This document shows, one piece after another, positions 1 to 7,700 of a stretch of 11,000 nt of DNA. The first letter of the stretch is position 1. The number at the start of each line of letters is the position of its first letter. The notes beneath the pieces were generated by a model, which was not told the DNA's origin, did not search any database, and was given only the letters and a program-made list of their open reading frames with translations. The DNA is from Thermoplasmatales archaeon (GTDB lineage: Archaea > Thermoplasmatota > E2 > DHVEG-1), in the NCBI GenBank assembly GCA_023128855.1, contig JAGMDE010000069.1:1-11000 (forward strand), given 5' to 3'. Position numbers and translations under genes: made by a program.

Positions 1-593
1 AGGATAATAAAGTATTTGTTACTTCATGGGACAACAATGTTTATGCTCTTGATGTAAAAAATGGTAAAAAGTTATGGTATTTTGAGACAGGTTGGGGAAT
101 TGATACTTCTCCCGCGGTATCTGAAAACATGGTTTTTGTTGGATCTGCAGATAATAATCTCTATGTGTTAAATGCAAACGATGGAAGTTTAGAATGGATG
201 TTTACATGTAATGCTAGTATACATTCAACACCAGTTGCTTACGGTGATTTTGTATTCTTTGGTTCTGATGATGGTCGGTTTTATGCTTTAAACAGAACTA
301 CTGGAGAATCCGAATGGTTTTTTGCCCCAGGACAAACTATTGACGGTGATCTCAAGAGTTATATTACAACTCCTATTATTTCCGATTCTATTGTACATAA
401 TGGTACTGTATTCCTAGGAGCTGTCGGAACGATTTATGCTCTTGATGCTCAAACAGTTGAACAACCGGTATCAATAATTATAGAAGAAGATATCGTGCCA
501 GAGGAAACCTGGCTTTTTATTATTCTCTCACTTGTATTTTTGATACTTGTTACAGCATTGTATCTTGGTCTAAGTAAGAAGCGGATTAAATGA
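1..593 (+). CDS. PQQ-repeat beta-propeller protein with C-terminal membrane anchor (5' partial)
   Basis: The reading frame is already open at base 3, so the gene begins before the window; 196 residues and the stop at 591-593 are visible. Four propeller blades can be followed, each with the pattern hydrophobic-G-S/A-x-D-x-x-hydrophobic-Y-A/V-L-(D/N)-x-x-(D/N/T)-G-x-x-x-W, for example NNVYALDVKNGKKLWYF, NNLYVLNANDGSLEWMF and GRFYALNRTTGESEWFF. This is the PQQ-like (quinoprotein dehydrogenase or BamB type) repeat. A single hydrophobic helix follows (WLFIILSLVFLILVTALYLGL, about residues 170-190), with a basic tail SKKRIK. The propeller should therefore sit outside the cell, held by a C-terminal anchor. 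No quinone-binding or catalytic residues can be judged from this fragment, and many archaeal proteins of this type are thought to be binding scaffolds rather than enzymes. The ATG at 129 is internal to a blade and is not the start. The stop overlaps the start of the next gene by ATGA. Confidence 0.9.
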   Translation, partial: DNKVFVTSWDNNVYALDVKNGKKLWYFETGWGIDTSPAVSENMVFVGSADNNLYVLNANDGSLEWMFTCNASIHSTPVAYGDFVFFGSDDGRFYALNRTTGESEWFFAPGQTIDGDLKSYITTPIISDSIVHNGTVFLGAVGTIYALDAQTVEQPVSIIIEEDIVPEETWLFIILSLVFLILVTALYLGLSKKRIK

Positions 594-2041
594 GCGTATT
601 AATAATTGCATTTATTGTTTACCTTGTTATTCTGGTATTAATTGGCATTTGGTCCTCTAGATTTAATAAAACTCTTGATGATTTTTTAATTGCTGGAAGG
701 AAACTTGGTACATGGCCAGTTGCGATAAGTGCTCAAGCGTCTGATATGAGCGGGTGGCTAGTTCTGGCTTTGCCAGGTAGAGCTTTTATGTATGGTGTAA
801 GTGCAATATGGACAGCTATTGCTTGTGCACTTGGAACCCTTTTTAATTGGAGTGTTATTGCAAAAAGACTTAGAAGGTTCACTGAAAAACTTCGTGCGCT
901 TACCATTCCAGGTTTTTTAGAGGATAGGTACAAGGATGATACTCATACAATACGCGCTATTGCTACAATAATTATTGCTGTTTTTATGGTTGCATATGTC
1001 TCAGCACAGCTTGTAGCAAGTGGTAAGATTTTAAGCGAAACATTTGGGTGGAGTTATCATGCGGCTTTAATTCTAGGATTTGCAATTATTACATTTTATA
1101 CGCTTATGGGTGGTTTTTTTGCTGTAGCATGGACTGATGTATTTCAAGGTATGCTGATAGTAATAATATTACTTGTTTTACCAATAGTTGGAATTATAAA
1201 ACTAGGGGGATTTGGTCAAGTTTTATCAACTATAGGTCAAGTGGATATGAATGCCATTTCACCAACTTATGGCTACGGTGGAATTCTCTTCATTCTTTTT
1301 GCGTTTGCCAGTATGGCATGGTTCTTTGGTTATCCGGGTCAGCCACATGTGCTGACAAGGTATATGGCAATCAAAAGTGAAAAAAAACTATGGAATAGCA
1401 GTTTAATAGGTATGGTTTGGGTTATTATCAGTCTCTGGGGTGCTGTACTCATTGGTATTGTTGGTCTTGCTATGTTTAAGGAATTGCCTGATCCTGAAAA
1501 GGTAATGCCAATGTTAGCAACAAGTCTTCTTCCTGAATGGATTGCTGGGATTGTTATAGCAGCAATAATTGCTGCTATTATGTCAACAGCTGATTCACAG
1601 TTACTGGTAGCGACATCCTCTGTAGTAGAAGATGTATATCATAAATTAATAAATGCAAAAGCAAATCAAAAGAGACTATTATTTTATAGTAGAATATCAG
1701 TTTTATTATTATCTATTATTGCTTTCATCTTTGCTATTCCTGGAGAGAATAGTGCTATTTATTTTTTAGTTGCATTTGCTTGGGGTGGTCTTGCTGCTTC
1801 ATTTGGTCCAATAATTATTTTATCTCTGTGGTGGAGGCGTACTACTAAATGGGGAGCAATTGCTGGCATGCTATCAGGTATGATTACTGTTTTTATTTGG
1901 GATAAAAGTGGAATTATGTCCTCTATGTCAGAGGAATTAATTATTCCTGGTATGCTTCCTGCTTTCTTTGTATCTCTATTTTGTATTATTACATTTAGTA
2001 TATTTACGGTACCGCCAAATACCAAAAAATTGTTTAATTAA
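590..2041 (+). CDS. putP: Sodium/solute symporter, PutP (sodium/proline) type
   Basis: A complete 483-residue protein, close to the roughly 500 residues usual for PutP of the SSF (sodium:solute symporter) family, which imports a solute, classically proline, together with sodium. Hydrophobic segments run through the whole length, consistent with about 13 membrane helices. The helix-2 signature SAQASDMSGWLVLALPGRAF (from residue 48) carries D52 and S54, equivalent to the sodium-site D55 and S57 of E. coli PutP. The helix-9 signature IMSTADSQLLVATSS contains S332 and T333, equivalent to S340 and T341. The loop motif LTIPGFLEDRYKD is also typical. Proline is the likely but unproven substrate; other SSF members carry different solutes. 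The ATG overlaps the preceding stop (ATGA) and has no clear ribosome-binding site, so translational coupling to the propeller gene is likely. Codon use is T/A-ending, like the upstream gene. Confidence 0.93.
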   Translation: MSVLIIAFIVYLVILVLIGIWSSRFNKTLDDFLIAGRKLGTWPVAISAQASDMSGWLVLALPGRAFMYGVSAIWTAIACALGTLFNWSVIAKRLRRFTEKLRALTIPGFLEDRYKDDTHTIRAIATIIIAVFMVAYVSAQLVASGKILSETFGWSYHAALILGFAIITFYTLMGGFFAVAWTDVFQGMLIVIILLVLPIVGIIKLGGFGQVLSTIGQVDMNAISPTYGYGGILFILFAFASMAWFFGYPGQPHVLTRYMAIKSEKKLWNSSLIGMVWVIISLWGAVLIGIVGLAMFKELPDPEKVMPMLATSLLPEWIAGIVIAAIIAAIMSTADSQLLVATSSVVEDVYHKLINAKANQKRLLFYSRISVLLLSIIAFIFAIPGENSAIYFLVAFAWGGLAASFGPIIILSLWWRRTTKWGAIAGMLSGMITVFIWDKSGIMSSMSEELIIPGMLPAFFVSLFCIITFSIFTVPPNTKKLFN

Positions 2042-2044
2042 TTA

Positions 2045-2063
2045 AAAAAATTGGGTATTTTTT
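2045..2063 (+). terminator. Possible A/T-stem terminator after the symporter
   Basis: Just past the stop codon, AAAAAAT (2045-2051) pairs perfectly with ATTTTTT (2057-2063) around a five-base loop TGGGT, and the 3' arm is itself a T-run. Archaeal termination depends mainly on T-runs, so the T-run matters more than the weak A/T stem. The call rests on position and composition only. Confidence 0.4.
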
Positions 2064-2076
2064 GCACTTGCTCAAC

Positions 2077-2127
2077 AGGAGGGATATGCACCTGCATATG
2101 CAGGTTATTATCGATACGTTTAAATAA
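2077..2127 (+). other. Strong Shine-Dalgarno-like site followed by a 13-codon reading frame
   Basis: AGGAGGG (2077-2083) is the best Shine-Dalgarno match in the window. It is followed by ATG at 2086 and a reading frame MHLHMQVIIDTFK ending in TAA at 2125-2127. The spacing to the first ATG is short (about 2-3 bases); the in-frame ATG at 2098 is about 14 bases away. The frame runs through the perfect palindrome and its stop overlaps the TATA-like box of the next gene. It could be a leader peptide, the remains of a lost gene start, or chance. There is no independent support for translation. Confidence 0.25.
2090..2105. promoter_or_regulatory. Perfect 16-bp palindrome (possible operator)
   Basis: ACCTGCATATGCAGGT is its own reverse complement over all 16 bases. 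It lies 14 bases upstream of the TATA-like box for the gene starting at 2175. ATATGCA occurs twice here (from 2084 and from 2096), 12 bases apart, roughly one helical turn. A spacer-free palindrome suits a dimeric DNA-binding protein better than an RNA hairpin. The regulator is unknown. Confidence 0.45.
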
Positions 2128-2129
2128 TA
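2119..2129 (+). promoter_or_regulatory. TATA-like box for the small exported protein gene
   Basis: TTTAAATAATA resembles the archaeal TATA box. A start of transcription some 25-28 bases downstream would fall near 2148-2155, giving a leader of about 20-25 bases before the ATG at 2175. No clear BRE element was recognised upstream. Confidence 0.4.
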
Positions 2130-2174
2130 GTATTTGTATTTGTTTTCTAACTAGTACATGGGATGTGTGATGGG

Positions 2175-2882
2175 ATGAGACTAGATAGACGTTTAATATT
2201 AATAGGAGTAATGCTAGTAGTTTTGAGTATGACTATGGCTACTCAGTATGCTATTACAAAAACTGGGTATTCATTTACTATTGTCCACCCTTCTAATGCG
2301 GATATTAGGTTTATTGGTCATGATAATGCTTCAGACAATATTCGTTTATTGAGGATTAATGGAACGAACGCTAGTAACAGTATGGCATTGGAATTATCAT
2401 TTGGAAACATAAGTGCAAATCAAAATAAAACTTATACTGCTGCGTTTGGTATTGTTAATGAAGAAGCCTATGCATTAAATATTACTCATATTAATGTCTC
2501 AGTGGATAGCAGTGGTGTTGATTATTTACATATATGGGTACATGGTGATCCGAATTTAACAGCGGAAAATGATGCAACATCAGTTTATTTATGGAATCAA
2601 GGAACAAATCCTGGCAGTTATACCGCGTCGTCGAGCGTGTGGCTGTTAAATGCAGGAGATGGAGATAGAACCACATTTGATGGTTCTATAGCTAGTACAC
2701 TATGGGATGATAGAGCTCATGTGCAATGGGCTAATTATACTGTAGCTGCAGATAATCAAACTGATGATTATTGTTGGTTCCAGATATCAATTAATGCTCC
2801 GCCTAATGCTAATTCAGCACTTACATATAATGGTCAGATTTGGGTTCACTTTAGAACAGACACAACAAGTTATGGTGAATAA
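2175..2882 (+). CDS. Small exported or membrane-anchored protein of unknown function
   Basis: A 235-residue protein if started at 2175 (MRLDRRLILIGVMLVVL), or 239 if started at the in-frame ATG at 2163. The later start gives a tidier signal peptide: a basic N-region (R2, R5, R6) followed by a hydrophobic stretch to about residue 22. It also has a partial ribosome-binding match GTGAT at 2167-2171. The mature part is rich in N, S, T and D with many N-x-S/T sites, as in glycosylated archaeal surface proteins. It looks all-beta: the stretch LELSFGNISANQNKTYTAAF followed by a residue run ending NITHINVSV resembles the region of TasA/camelysin-like and archaeal bundling-pilus subunits where a 'G-N-hydrophobic-x-x-G/N' turn starts alternating strands. 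That similarity is a weak inference from pattern, not an identification. A single cysteine and no catalytic motif are visible. It is bracketed by its own TATA-like box and a T-run, so it is probably monocistronic. Confidence 0.75.
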   Translation: MRLDRRLILIGVMLVVLSMTMATQYAITKTGYSFTIVHPSNADIRFIGHDNASDNIRLLRINGTNASNSMALELSFGNISANQNKTYTAAFGIVNEEAYALNITHINVSVDSSGVDYLHIWVHGDPNLTAENDATSVYLWNQGTNPGSYTASSSVWLLNAGDGDRTTFDGSIASTLWDDRAHVQWANYTVAADNQTDDYCWFQISINAPPNANSALTYNGQIWVHFRTDTTSYGE

Positions 2883-2908
2883 TTTTAAAATTATTTTACC
2901 AAACTATC

Positions 2909-2923
2909 TTCTTTTTTTATTTT
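2909..2923 (+). terminator. T-run terminator after the small exported protein gene
   Basis: TTCTTTTTTTATTTT lies 27 bases after the stop codon at 2880-2882. Archaeal RNA polymerase stops at such T-runs without needing a hairpin. The placement between two separately promoted genes supports the call. Confidence 0.5.
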
Positions 2924-2958
2924 AAATGTAATTTTGGGTAATTAAAAAGTTTAATGAG

Positions 2959-2993
2959 ATTTAAATATCAAAAAGTTATTATCGTTTTTATAA
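2959..2993 (+). promoter_or_regulatory. Candidate TATA boxes upstream of the spermidine synthase-like gene
   Basis: Two AT-only elements are present: ATTTAAATAT (2959-2968) and TTTTTATAA (2985-2993). The first is the better TATA match and would give a leader of about 55-60 bases; the second would give about 35. A purine-rich GAGAGGGGA (3007-3015) lies too far from the ATG at 3047 to act as its ribosome-binding site. Which box is used cannot be decided here. Confidence 0.3.
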
Positions 2994-3046
2994 CCAACTT
3001 TGAATAGAGAGGGGAAAATCTATACTATTCTAGATTTAAGATTTGT

Positions 3047-4421
3047 ATGGAAAAGAAATCTGTATTTAGAAATTTGGATGTACAAATTGCGCTAGCGTTA
3101 AGTGCCGCTTCAGCATTGATATATGAGGTTGTAGCATCACATATGTTGATTTTTTATTCAGATGAAAGCAGCTATTCAATTGCTACAATTTTGAGTGTGT
3201 TTTTATTTGGTTTAGCAGTTGGATCAATAATTATTCATTATACATTAGATAAAATTAAAAATAAAAAGTTAATTTTTTGTATTCTACAGATAATTATCGC
3301 ACTTTATGCATTCTTTGTTTTAACTAATTTAATTAATATCCTCCCTGAAATATATACATGGGGTGCATTTGCAACAAGTTTTATCATATTATTAGTTCCA
3401 ACAATTTTCCTAGGAGCAATATTTCCTCTTGCTGGATCAATATTTAAAAAAGATAAAAAAGAAATCATTGGCCTTGTTTATACGTCAGATCTTTGTTGGA
3501 GCAATACTAGGTAGTCTAGTTGCAGGATTTTTATTAATACCGCAATTAGGAACAAGAACAACTGTAATATTTGGTGCAGGTCTAAACATAATATCTGCTT
3601 TTATTATGTTTTCAAAGAAACAAAAAATAATTCCAATATGCCTTTTGGTTTTATTATTTGCTTCAACAATTAACATTCCAAGTCTTACAACAGAAAATCC
3701 TGTTTTAACATATGAAGAAGAAGAATACATCAAAGAAGGATACCAGTTCTATGCAAACTCACCATATGGTCTAGTAACAGTCAAAAATGATTATTTATTT
3801 ATAGATGGAAGAGTACAATGTTGTCAATGTTATGGAGAGGGTGGAGTTGATATAATGATAGCAGTATATGCTCTTGAGCCACTTGAGGAATATGGAGAAC
3901 TTGAAGTATTAAATATTGGTCTCGGTTGTGGTCTAACATTAGAAAAATGTTTAGAATATAACACAAGTATAGACGTTGTTGAAATAAATGAACAAGTAGT
4001 CAGAGCAAATAAAATTATGACAGATGTTTTAAAAAATCCCAGAGTGAACCTAATTATTGATGATGGGTTAAATTATCTTAGGTCTAATAATAAACAATAT
4101 GATTCTATTATAATGGATATAGAATTACCATATGTTGCCCATTCTTCATACCTTTTTACTGTTGATGCCTTTATAATTATTGCTAACTCATTAAAAAATC
4201 ATGGAGCTTTTACATTAAGGAATTTTAATTCTAATGATAGGTTCCAAGATATTTTGTTTTATTCTTTAAAAGAAGGTTTTCCATATATTTATTCTTATAG
4301 TGGTGTATTTCTTGCTACAAAACAAGAGTTAGATCAGCTAGAATACGTTCCATCTACACCTTATGAAATAAATACTATTGATAGAAATACGTTAACAGAT
4401 GCCTTCTTAGGAAATGGATAA
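3047..4421 (+). pseudogene. Membrane protein with spermidine synthase-like domain, split by a one-base frameshift
   Basis: Two overlapping frames, 3047-3514 and the region up to 4421, together form one protein of about 457 residues once a single base is removed near 3491-3494. The N-terminal half has about seven hydrophobic helices, beginning with ALALSAASALIYEVVASHML, the usual start of the membrane domain of integral-membrane spermidine synthase homologues. The C-terminal half is a Rossmann-type aminopropyltransferase/methyltransferase fold: VLNIGLGCGLTLEKCLEY (SAM-type glycine loop), then VVEINEQVV with the ribose-binding acidic residue, then IIDDGLNYLR, then YDSIIMDIELP. In true spermidine synthases the last motif reads D-S-x-D-P; here it is D-I-E-L-P, so the usual second catalytic aspartate is absent and the substrate may not be a polyamine. 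A cysteine cluster VQCCQCYGE lies before the Rossmann part. Both halves look otherwise intact, so the break is recent, a sequencing or assembly error, or a programmed shift. No nearby gene points to a pathway. Confidence 0.8.
3488..3497 (+). other. Frameshift site in the spermidine synthase-like gene
   Basis: Bases GATCTTTGTT: frame one reads D-L-C and stops at TAG 3512-3514, while the frame one base ahead reads on as V-G-A-I-L-G-S-L-V-A-G. Deleting one T of the TTT at 3492-3494 gives the continuous family-like sequence YTSDLVGAILGSLVAG. In its present form a ribosome would need a +1 slip on CTT-T, the same slippery codon arrangement as bacterial prfB, although here no stop codon follows directly. 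Confidence 0.7.
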
Positions 4422-4490
4422 GAGAAGGCTTTCGTAATTTTATAGAGATATATTTGTAATATTTTTAATATATCTAGAAAAAACACAAGG

Positions 4491-4512
4491 TATATATATT
4501 TCAGTATATATT
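4491..4512 (+). promoter_or_regulatory. TATA-like promoter of the AbrB-giant protein operon
   Basis: The 113-base gap after the spermidine synthase-like gene is almost pure A/T and holds TATATATATT (4491-4500) and TATATATT (4505-4512). Initiation about 25-28 bases downstream of the first box would give a leader of roughly 15 bases containing AGGATGG (4524-4530), a partial Shine-Dalgarno match four bases before the ATG at 4535. The second box would give a nearly leaderless transcript. The repeated box could also be a binding site for the regulator encoded just downstream. Confidence 0.45.
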
Positions 4513-4534
4513 CCTATAAGCACAGGATGGGTAT

Positions 4535-4711
4535 ATGCCTCTAACACGTAAAACTCGTGTATCTGGGAGTAGTATTGTTGTAACAATTCCAAGTCAACTT
4601 GTAGAAGCTTTTGACATAAATAGTGGTGACACTGTTGAAATTATCCCTCTAAAAAATGGGCAGATAATAATTAAAAAAATTGGAGATAATAGTTCTTCAA
4701 GGGGGGGATAA
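4535..4711 (+). CDS. SpoVT/AbrB-type DNA-binding regulator (58 residues)
   Basis: A complete short gene. Residues 8-38 (RVSGSSIVVTIPSQLVEAFD and following NINSGDTVEI-like turn) match the swapped-hairpin AbrB/MazE fold: a beta strand S-S-I-V-V-T-I-P, a short helix starting at P-S-Q-L-V, then G-D-T-V-E-I and a closing strand G-Q-I-I-I-K-K. Proteins of this family bind DNA as dimers and act as transcription regulators or as antitoxins. No toxin gene is adjacent: the neighbour is a giant exported protein whose ATG overlaps this stop codon by one base (TAATG). The pair is thus almost certainly one operon, and the regulator may control it, possibly through the repeated TATA-like boxes. The C-terminal tail SSSRGG is encoded by a seven-G tract at 4701-4707. 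Confidence 0.88.
   Translation: MPLTRKTRVSGSSIVVTIPSQLVEAFDINSGDTVEIIPLKNGQIIIKKIGDNSSSRGG
4701..4707 (+). repeat. Seven-G homopolymer at the regulator/giant-protein junction
   Basis: A G7 run in very AT-rich DNA, three bases before the giant protein's ATG. It may act as a G-rich ribosome-binding site. Counting frames, eight Gs would fuse the regulator in frame to the giant protein (reading R-G-G-I-M-K-K-K), whereas six Gs would read past the regulator's stop in another frame to about 4901. The tract is short for a phase-variable run. Confidence 0.6.
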
Positions 4712-7700
4712 TGAAAAAGAAATTGGCCATTATTTCAGTTTTATTAACTATAGCTTTGATTTTCAGTGGCTTTCATGGAGCTATGCTTTACGGAACACAA
4801 TATATGCAATCAAAACCAGGATACCTATACAGCATATCATCCGCAGCAGACTGGTGGGATTGCAACTGGTCATACTGCAAAAAAATCACCATCGATCATA
4901 ACAAGGTAGATACAGATCAAACCAACTATCCAGTAATGATATATCGAAGCGCAGACAGCGATCTAGCAACATATACCCAATCCGATGGTGCAGATATAGC
5001 ATTTTTAAACCAATACAATACAACCCAGTACAACCACGAAATTGAAAAATACGATAGCAGCACAGGTGAACTAATTGCTTGGATAAAGGTAACAAGTGTT
5101 TCCTCTACCACAGATACAATTCTATACATGTACTATGGAAATCCAACCAGTAGTAATCAGACAAATATGGTTGAAACATGGGACTCCAACTATGTAATGG
5201 TTCACCATCTAGAAGATCCCTCAGGAACAATAGTTGATTCAACATCTAGTTATAATAATGGAACAAACAACGGTGCAGCCTTTAATGCAACAAGTAAAAT
5301 CGATGGAGGATACGATTTTGATGGAAATGATAATATCACAGTTAGCGATGCCAGCAGTCTGGACATAACAGGTCAGATTACACTTGAAGGATGGATTAAA
5401 GATCCACCATGGATAAAAGATGATGATGAAACCATTGTTCAAATCATTGACAAAAGAGAAGAACAACGTATAATATTTCCGGGTAAACCATTCAGTGTTG
5501 AAAGAACAGTTAGGACAAATAAACAAACAGATTTGATATTTGTAGCTTTATACTCCTCAGGAATAAAAATCCAAAATATGTATGAGGGACAAAATAATAT
5601 TCTAGAAAAGGGATACGAAAAGGATAATCCAAATTCCAACATTGAAAAAACAATAGAAAACATTAGAAAACAACTACCAGACAAACTGAAAGAACTAGAA
5701 AACATTGCCTATTCCAAAACCTTTACCACCAACAGTGAAAAAACAATCAAAATGAGTTTCGAATCAAAAACAAATAATCTTTTTAATGATGGAAAAATCA
5801 GCTATTTAGTAATATCCTCAGATGGAACTTATGACTATGAAAGCACAACTCACTGGAAAATTTTAGACCATTTAAGGAATATAATACAAAAATATCCTCA
5901 ATCAAGAGCATTATTAGAAAAAATCTTTACAGATTTAAAATATGTTAAAATTGATGCTGAAGATGCAAAAAATATAGTTGATTCCTATGAAAATGTTTTG
6001 ATCTTAGATTTTAGAAATGAAGATAGTTATAATTCTGGACATGTTGATAGGGCAATTTCAGTTACATTAGATGATTTAGCTTGTAGCTCTTGTTTTCAAA
6101 AACTGCTAAAGGACTACAAAAATAGCAAAATTATTGTTTATGGAGATAACGAAGTTGAAGTGAAAAAAGCCTATGACACCCTTTTTGAAGGGGGTTATAA
6201 TCTTTTATATTATCTAACTGATGATATTGAATCTTGGAAAAACGCAGGTTTTAACATTATTACTTCACAAGCTGAGATTAATGTCGAAACAGAAATTGAT
6301 CAAAGTTTAAATAATGGAAAATCCACGTTATTGTTTTTTTATTCAAATGGTTGTGGTTATTGTCAGGATCAAAAACCGGTTCTTACAGATTTAAGTGAAA
6401 GTTATGCGGATGAGTTAGATATTGTTTATCTTCATAATAATGAGAACCCTAACAATTTTGATAGATATAATGTTAAATCGTATCCAACTATGTTTCTAGT
6501 TGTCGGTAAAGATAAAGATGGTTATATCTATAAGGATTTCAGTGGGTTTAAAGATAAAGATATGTTAGTTAGTTTTTTTGATATGGCTTTGGATAAGAGC
6601 AATTATTCTGCTGTTTTTGAAAGTTGGTGGCATGGGCCTATAGAACCGCATCGTCCTTTGGGTTTACCGCTCCAAGTTGCTGCTCGTGTATCACATGGAG
6701 AAAATGCACAGGTAATTATACGATACAAAGATGGGAGGAGTTTTGCAGAAGAAACATCTCATTTAGAATCGCTGGGTTTTGTTCCAACTACAGAGATTTC
6801 ATCTAAAGGTCTTATCGCTGGAACTATAAATAAGTCAATTTATGAAAAGATCAAGTATGATAGTGATATTCTTGCGGTTTATCCTGATGAGAATTTCACG
6901 GTGTTATTGGATGAAAGCCTACCGTTGATACGTTTTGATGAAGCTGTTGAAGATTTTAATGTGACTGGCAGTGGTAAGAAGATATGTATCTTGGATACTG
7001 GTGTAGATGCTTCACTTGTAAATTATAGTTATGGTTATGATTTTGTTAACGATGATAATATTCCAGATGATGAATATGGTCATGGAACAAAGGTAGCTGC
7101 CGTAATTAAGAGTATTGCTCCTGATGCAGAGCTAGTTGTAGCAAAAGTTATTGGTTCTACAGGTATTGGTTATGAATCTACTGTTTTGGAAGCACTTGAA
7201 TGGTGTATAGCTCAAAATCCTGATGTAATTAGTTTCGGTATAGGATCACAAGACACTTGTAGTGGTTTTTGCGACTTTAATTTTGTTGCAAGTATGGCAA
7301 ATAGTGCAGTAGACGAAGGTATTTTTGTTGTAGCTGCATCTGGTAATGATGGTTTAAATCGTTTGAAATCTCCTGCTTGTGGTTCAAAGGTGTTTTCTGT
7401 TGGTGCAACCGATGATAATGATAACATTGCTGGTTTTTCCAATGTAAATCCAACACTTGACATGTTTGCACCAGGAGTAGATATTGAGACAAAAGCTGGT
7501 AGTGGTAGTGGTACATCATTTAGTGCTCCTTTTGTTGCAGGTGCTGCTTTGTTGGTATTGGAAAATGAAAATCTTATTCCTATGGATTTGAAATATCGTT
7601 TGAGGAGTACAGGTGTACCTATTAATTATACCTATAACGAAACGTTGAGTCTAAGTATTCCCAGGTTGGACATCTTTAATGCGCTGGCTAACAATGTTAC

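Noticed and set aside
129..131. ATG at 129 as start of the propeller protein
   Set aside because: The same frame is open upstream to base 3 and encodes another propeller blade with the YALD-NGK-LW pattern.
4680..4901. Plus-strand frame overlapping the regulator end and giant protein start
   Set aside because: It starts inside the AbrB-like gene and is out of frame with both real genes; its protein resembles nothing known. It matters only as the product of a G-tract change.
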